Positions 59,955 through 64,000 of a stretch of DNA of 64,000 nt are shown here, one piece after another (within the stretch, counting starts at the first letter, position 1; every line of letters starts with the position of its first letter). This stretch comes from an uncultured Veillonella sp. (GTDB taxonomy: Bacteria; Bacillota; Negativicutes; Veillonellales; Veillonellaceae), in the NCBI RefSeq assembly GCF_934230905.1, contig NZ_CAKQFJ010000005.1, positions 33,934 through 97,933 of the forward strand. The letters are read 5' to 3'. A program made the translations under genes and the position numbers. The notes under the pieces are model-generated. The model was given only the letters and a program-made list of their open reading frames with translations, was not told where the DNA came from and did no database searches.

Positions 59955-62117
59955 TCACATCCCTTTCTTATCTTGTAACGCATTTAGAATATCGTAACAA
60001 TTTGCACGAACAGAAATGAATTCATCTACACCGGCTTCACGGTATACAGGTTCTAGTTCTTTAGAAGGTGCCCCTGCCAAAACGACCGTTACATTCGGCA
60101 TAGTAGCTTTCAATTCTTTAGCAAGTGGTGGTACTAATTCAGGATATGTAGCATCTGTAGAACAAATAACAACTACATCCGCACCACTTTCACGAGCCGC
60201 TTTTGCCGCATCAGCTGTTGTTTCATGACCATCATTTTTGATAACTTCAAAGGCGCCTACTTCAAAGAAACCAGTGGAGAAGTCCGCCCGAGGTTTATGT
60301 TGAGGAATAGGACCCATATTGGCCAAGAATACCTTAACATTATCTTTTGTACGTTGTTTATAGTCCTCAGTACGCATCCGAAGAGCTTCAAATCGTTCAG
60401 TCCAACGATGTGCTGTAATTGGTTCAATAGTTTCAGACGCAATATCACCAGCATCTAAGGATTTACGAATTTGACGCATTGTCAATTTATGTAAAGCCCC
60501 AAGTTCAATAAGACCGATCAAAGCACCTGGCTCTGTAGTACCAGCCTCTAAAGTAGCCTGTGCTTTAATGACCGCATCATCCTCTGCACCAGCTAAGTAC
60601 TCATCAATTTGAGACATTCGTTTTTGACGCAAGGTTTCTTGATTTTCAGGTTTAGGATCTAGTAACTCTTCAGTCATATTCGCATACATGTTGTTACCAA
60701 CAGCTACATCCTTACGGAACGCAAGATTTTTGAACCGTTCTTCAAGAATTTTCTTAACTTGCGCTTGTGGATACCCTTCTTTTAATGCAGCAATGATGCC
60801 ACCTTTACCTTCAATAGTTTGGAACTCCTTCCAAATTTTTTCACATAACTCTGCAGCCAATGTTTCTACATACCAAGAACCGCCTACAGGGTCAACTGGT
60901 TGACGCAATTCAAATTCAGTTTGCAACATAACTTGAAGGTTACGAGCAATACGACGAGAAAAATCATCGGACTTACGAATTGGTTGATCAAATGGAGATA
61001 CTTCCAAACTATTCAAACCACCTACTACGCCAGAAAATGCTTGTGTCGTATTACGCAATAAGTTTACATATGGATCATATACAGTTTTTGTGAAAGCAGA
61101 TGTTCTGCCATGTACATGAACGGCACGGTCGCTTTCATCAGCACCAAACTCTTCCATAATGCGGGACCAAATTACGCGTAAAGCCCGCAATTTAGCAATT
61201 TCCATAAAGAAATTAGCACCTAGTGAGAAAGTAAACATCAAACTATTGGCAATCGTATGGATGTCAATATTACGTTGTGCTAATTGACGTACATAGCAAA
61301 CAGCTGTAGACAAAGCATACGCTATTTCTTGTACATCATTAGAACCACCATTAGCATAGGCATCACCAGATACGAGCACAGTTTTTAACTCTGGTGCTTG
61401 TTCTTTAGCCCAAACAACAGTATGTGCCATTTCATCAAAAGCAGTGTCTAGCGAGATATGTAAGGCGCCATCTTTGGCCCACACACCGATAGGATCTGCA
61501 CCAATAAGACCTTTTAAATCAGATGTTTTCTTTTTAGAAGCTTTCACAGTAGCCGCCAACATACCGAGTAAAATAGCCGCAGATGCACCTGTTTCAATAT
61601 ATAAAGGATTTTCTTTAAGATTAAATCGTTCAATTAATTGGCTGCAATCATCCATCGTGGACAAGGATGTACCACCGACGCCAACAGACGCACCTACTTG
61701 TACATCTTGATCATGACGTGTTGCCTCATCAAGGCGAATATTGTGAATGGTAGCACCTTTCACAATTTCATATAAACTTGCATGATTAGCATCCTTAGGT
61801 AAGGATTCATCAACATATTGGGCTACACCCCAAGGCTCCTTGATATAGCCACTTGCTTTTGTACCACGTAGGAACTGTCCAGCACCAGGATAAACACCCT
61901 TCGGAATTTTCTCTGCATGCAACGCAGGTGTGTAAATCGGTTGAAGCGTAATTCCTTCATACGTTTTAGTGTACATCTTCTTATTGAAGTCGCCACCTTT
62001 TAGTGCCTTTTCAACCTCAGCCTGCCATCGTTCATACGTAGGTTTCTCAAACTCATCAAAGGATACAGGCGCCAGTAAATCGCGTTCAGCGTCCTTTGAA
62101 GTCTTTTTGTCAGACAT
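59955..62117 (-). CDS. mutA: Methylmalonyl-CoA mutase, small subunit
   Basis: A 720-residue non-catalytic partner of MutB with the same two-domain fold. The barrel domain has KEPWGVAQYVDESLP near residue 93 and HVHGRTSAFTKTVYDPYVN near residue 337. In the C-terminal domain, the place of the cobalamin motif DxHxxG reads LANMGPIPQHKPRADF, so the His ligand is lost, as usual for this subunit. AAGGAGG precedes the ATG. It is the first gene of the operon and is read through a cobalamin riboswitch. Confidence 0.95.
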   Translation of the reverse strand: MSDKKTSKDAERDLLAPVSFDEFEKPTYERWQAEVEKALKGGDFNKKMYTKTYEGITLQPIYTPALHAEKIPKGVYPGAGQFLRGTKASGYIKEPWGVAQYVDESLPKDANHASLYEIVKGATIHNIRLDEATRHDQDVQVGASVGVGGTSLSTMDDCSQLIERFNLKENPLYIETGASAAILLGMLAATVKASKKKTSDLKGLIGADPIGVWAKDGALHISLDTAFDEMAHTVVWAKEQAPELKTVLVSGDAYANGGSNDVQEIAYALSTAVCYVRQLAQRNIDIHTIANSLMFTFSLGANFFMEIAKLRALRVIWSRIMEEFGADESDRAVHVHGRTSAFTKTVYDPYVNLLRNTTQAFSGVVGGLNSLEVSPFDQPIRKSDDFSRRIARNLQVMLQTEFELRQPVDPVGGSWYVETLAAELCEKIWKEFQTIEGKGGIIAALKEGYPQAQVKKILEERFKNLAFRKDVAVGNNMYANMTEELLDPKPENQETLRQKRMSQIDEYLAGAEDDAVIKAQATLEAGTTEPGALIGLIELGALHKLTMRQIRKSLDAGDIASETIEPITAHRWTERFEALRMRTEDYKQRTKDNVKVFLANMGPIPQHKPRADFSTGFFEVGAFEVIKNDGHETTADAAKAARESGADVVVICSTDATYPELVPPLAKELKATMPNVTVVLAGAPSKELEPVYREAGVDEFISVRANCYDILNALQDKKGM

Positions 62118-62200
62118 ATATATGCCTCCTTTTCAACTTGAAACCATACAGGAGAACAGCGCACCGTACCGGTGAGAAATAACCCCTCTAGCGTGGCAAA

Positions 62201-62230
62201 TAAAAAACGTGCCACCTGAGAGTGACACGT
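62201..62230 (-). terminator. Riboswitch-controlled intrinsic terminator ahead of mutA
   Basis: ACGTGTCAC and GTGGCACGT (one G-T pair) with a six-base loop are followed by TTTTTTATTT on the minus strand, about 85 bases before the mutA ATG and 95 bases after the cobalamin aptamer. It is the probable off-switch of the riboswitch. Confidence 0.8.
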
Positions 62231-62323
62231 TAGGTTTCTTATTGAAAGGTACACTAAATACACTGTAGCCAGCATACCTCAATCCCCTTCCTATCGCTCG
62301 TAGGTACATAGCGGTGATTATCA

Positions 62324-62473
62324 AATAGGCAGTTCTCCTGGCTTGGAGTCATCACCTCGCTTTCGCCTTCCCAGATTGCTCCAGTGACATTTATGAAAGC
62401 AGGCTCTTCCTTACAGTGGCGGGACCGCATCGGCTTGTACCGATTTCTCTATTAAGTCTTGCGACACCTATTC
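62324..62473 (-). promoter_or_regulatory. Cobalamin riboswitch controlling mutA-mutB-meaB
   Basis: On the minus strand the aptamer is closed by AATAGG/CCTATT. It contains the invariant core pieces: CCGATGCGGTCCCGCCACTGTAA, split here as CCGATGCGG and TCCCGCCACTGT, then GGAAGAGCCTGC, GTCACTGG, GGGAAGGCG, AGCGAGGTGATGAC and the B12-box region AGCCAGGAGAACTGCC. Binding of adenosylcobalamin should favour or relieve the terminator at 62201-62230. The usual sense in this class is repression, so repressing a B12-dependent enzyme by its own cofactor is notable. Confidence 0.95.
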
Positions 62474-62688
62474 TCTATATTCGTTGTTCTAAGACCAATA
62501 TAGTGTAAGATTATGCACAAAGTCAATAAACATGACAGTTAATCATAAGTAGTAAATTTTAAGTTATAACCACAATATATATATAATGATAAAAACTCAT
62601 AGTCTTAGTTTTACGCTATAGAAAAAGTGATGTTAACTAACCCCTCTCTTATCATGATATAATAATACTAATACGAGGAGGTCTCATC

Positions 62689-63585
62689 ATGAACGAAATA
62701 AACAAAAAGGGGCTTAGCACTACCTTACTGTGCTGTTTAATTTGGGGCTTACTCCCCCTATACTGGGCCCTACTCAACCAAGTATCCTCCTTTTCTGTAT
62801 TGGCCCATCGCATCATCTGGTCTGGCATTTGGATGTTCTTTCTTATCGTCATCACAGGTCGTCAACAACTACGCATCGATATACACTATTTACGTGACAA
62901 CCTTACACAATTAGGTCTATTAGTACTTGCGGCTGTGCTGATTAGCATTAATTGGTTCACCTACATTTGGGCCGTTACAAACCAACACGTACTCGATACT
63001 AGCCTTGGCTACTACATCAACCCATTGGTCAACGTATTACTTGGCATCATAATCTACAAAGAAACTTTGCTGTGGCCTCAAAAATTGAGTATCGCCATTG
63101 CCCTGTTGGGTATCACTCTGATGACCTATGAACTCGGTACCTTACCGATTGTCTCAATTGTCTTAGCCTTATCATTTGGTCTCTACGGGGCTGTCAAAAA
63201 ACGACTCACCATCCATCCATTTTCTAGCATCGCTTTTGAAGCATGGTTGGTCACACCTATAGCCCTATGGTATGTACTAACAGTAGATACCACATCATGG
63301 GCTTTTATCGAACACATCACTCCTACCGGACTACTGCTCGTCGGTGCAGGCCTTACTACATCCGTGCCACTTATCCTTTTTTCATATGGGGCTCGTTTAT
63401 TGCCACTTAACGTACTAGGTTTTTTACAATACCTATCTCCAACTATGGGCTTCTTCTTAGCTATCTTCTATTTTGGTGAAAGCTTTGGTGTGGCACAGCT
63501 CATTGCCTTCGGCTGTATCTGGGTTGCACTCATATTGTTCTCTCTATCTAATCAAATTACGACGCGTATTAAGATAAAAAAATAG
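62689..63585 (+). CDS. rarD: RarD-like EamA-family transporter
   Basis: A 298-residue inner-membrane protein with about ten hydrophobic segments, of the drug/metabolite transporter superfamily. The RarD subgroup pattern is LIWGLLPLYWALLNQVSSF near residue 17, AHRIIWSGIWM near residue 38, and TYIWAVTNQHVLDTSLGYYINPL near residue 88 (the last split here by a loop). FLQYLSPTMGFFLAIFYFGE lies near the C-terminus. The substrate is unknown. GAGGAGG precedes the ATG. It is monocistronic. Confidence 0.92.
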   Translation: MNEINKKGLSTTLLCCLIWGLLPLYWALLNQVSSFSVLAHRIIWSGIWMFFLIVITGRQQLRIDIHYLRDNLTQLGLLVLAAVLISINWFTYIWAVTNQHVLDTSLGYYINPLVNVLLGIIIYKETLLWPQKLSIAIALLGITLMTYELGTLPIVSIVLALSFGLYGAVKKRLTIHPFSSIAFEAWLVTPIALWYVLTVDTTSWAFIEHITPTGLLLVGAGLTTSVPLILFSYGARLLPLNVLGFLQYLSPTMGFFLAIFYFGESFGVAQLIAFGCIWVALILFSLSNQITTRIKIKK

Positions 63586-63594
63586 AATAAATTG

Positions 63595-63639
63595 CAAAAA
63601 GCTGTATTAAATGAAATCCTCAGTTAATACAGCTTTTTA
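63595..63639 (+). terminator. Terminator after rarD
   Basis: AAAAAGCTGTATTAA and TTAATACAGCTTTTT form a 15-pair stem with a T-rich end, about 10 bases after the stop codon. Confidence 0.88.
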
Positions 63640-63685
63640 TACATTCTTTTACATATATCTATTTTGTCAAGTAACTAATAGAGTC

Positions 63686-63708
63686 AGGGGTGAACAATAG
63701 TCACCCCT
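63686..63708. repeat. Hairpin GGGGTGA-CAATA-TCACCCC near hicA
   Basis: AGGGGTGA and TCACCCCT (eight pairs) flank an A-CAATA-G loop. It is the second copy of the hairpin seen at 49247-49271. It lies 96 bases upstream of hicA and is separate from the rarD terminator. Confidence 0.65.
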
Positions 63709-63803
63709 ATTTTCCTTTATATACTGGTAAACTACAACTAAGAAAGAATAACTCCTGGCAATTGTTTTATACGTATACACGTGTTATCATAAAAGGAAAG
63801 AAT

Positions 63804-63965
63804 ATGAAGGATAAAGATTTACTTAAATTATTACTAAAAAATGGTTGGAAAGATGTACGTCAACGTGGTAGCCACCATCGTTTGAAAAAAGATAATCAAG
63901 TTGAAATGATTGCCGTGCATGGAAAAGATGTACCTACAGGTTTATTAAATACTATTTTGAAATGA
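63804..63965 (+). CDS. hicA: HicA-family mRNA interferase toxin
   Basis: A 53-residue double-stranded-RNA-binding-fold toxin. It begins MKDKDLLKLLLKNGWKDV, with the catalytic His in RQRGSHHRLKK near residue 24 and AVHGKDVPTGLLNTILK at the end, the standard HicA layout and length. AAAGGA lies six bases before the ATG at 63804; the open frame extends 38 codons upstream without a ribosome site. hicB starts 24 bases after its stop. Confidence 0.92.
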   Translation: MKDKDLLKLLLKNGWKDVRQRGSHHRLKKDNQVEMIAVHGKDVPTGLLNTILK

Positions 63966-63989
63966 ACAGGACTTAAATAAGGAGGACCT

Positions 63990-64000
63990 ATGAAATTTAT
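63990..64000 (+). CDS. hicB: Start of hicB antitoxin gene, cut by window edge
   Basis: ATGAAATTTAT follows AAGGAGG by about five bases and comes 24 bases after hicA. Only the first three codons are present, so the assignment rests on the ribosome site and the invariant hicA-hicB order. Confidence 0.6.

Noticed and set aside
62000..62324. Short minus-strand open frames over the mutA start and riboswitch
   Set aside because: They overlap the aptamer, terminator and mutA in other frames and have no ribosome sites.
1..64000. CRISPR array, complete insertion sequence, prophage or rRNA operon
   Set aside because: No regularly spaced direct repeats, no transposase or integrase gene, no phage structural gene and no rRNA sequence were seen.

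Overview
The window is very probably a chromosomal segment of a Veillonella species (Negativicutes: anaerobic, lactate-fermenting, diderm Firmicutes). Four things point there: low GC with strong AGGAGG-type ribosome sites; an adenosylcobalamin riboswitch driving methylmalonyl-CoA mutase (mutA-mutB-meaB), as in the succinate-to-propionate pathway; an A-B-E type fumarate reductase/succinate dehydrogenase; and ExbB-ExbD-TonB together with a lipopolysaccharide-type kinase, which imply an outer membrane. No rRNA, CRISPR array, complete insertion sequence or prophage was seen. One tRNA gene (Arg, CCT) lies at 40559-40635.

Layout. 1-13 kb, almost all on the minus strand: RNase J (cut by the left edge) with a structured leader, a uracil-DNA-glycosylase-like protein, a nitrate/sulfonate-type ABC importer, an ArnT/PMT-like glycosyltransferase paired with a DedA protein, a small kinase-like protein, and the frd/sdh operon. 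13-19.5 kb: an OmpR-type two-component pair on the plus strand, two tandem DUF445 membrane proteins and an MBL-fold hydrolase. 19.5-34.3 kb: stress, redox and housekeeping genes (HxlR regulator with a divergent NAD(P)-binding protein, DODA-type dioxygenase, Pta, LUD protein, GltD-like oxidoreductase, MalY-like lyase, DUF438/hemerythrin protein, isochorismatase-fold hydrolase, PgpA, MerR with a divergent CMD protein, ECF S component, NADPH-quinone-reductase-like flavoprotein). Two gene remnants (a DUF4143 ATPase and PhnA) lie here.

34.4-39.0 kb is the most accessory-looking stretch: seven co-directional small, mostly acidic cytosolic proteins (DUF2695, leucine-rich repeat, DUF1877, DUF2262 and three unrecognised), resembling an immunity-gene array. 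It is followed by an intact DUF4143 ATPase whose promoter carries three evenly spaced palindromes. 40-49 kb: tRNA-Arg, an exported protein, catalase, a pectate lyase, an arsR-dinB pair, purA and a HigBA-like toxin-antitoxin pair. 49-64 kb: an Fsr-like exporter, purB, TonB-ExbD-ExbB, a DUF3829-like lipoprotein, meaB-mutB-mutA with the B12 riboswitch, RarD, and hicA with the first bases of hicB at the right edge.

The genes fit an anaerobic dicarboxylate/lactate energy economy: fumarate reduction makes succinate and the B12-dependent mutase carries it towards propionate, while Pta belongs to the acetate branch. The least explained signals are non-coding. They are a family of six large intergenic hairpins with variable outer arms and a shared AACGACTT core, a heptamer GTGAAAG present about 39 times (roughly five times chance), two 5' leaders ending in apparent intrinsic terminators (RNase J and an ECF S component), and the palindromic operators of the DUF4143 ATPase.
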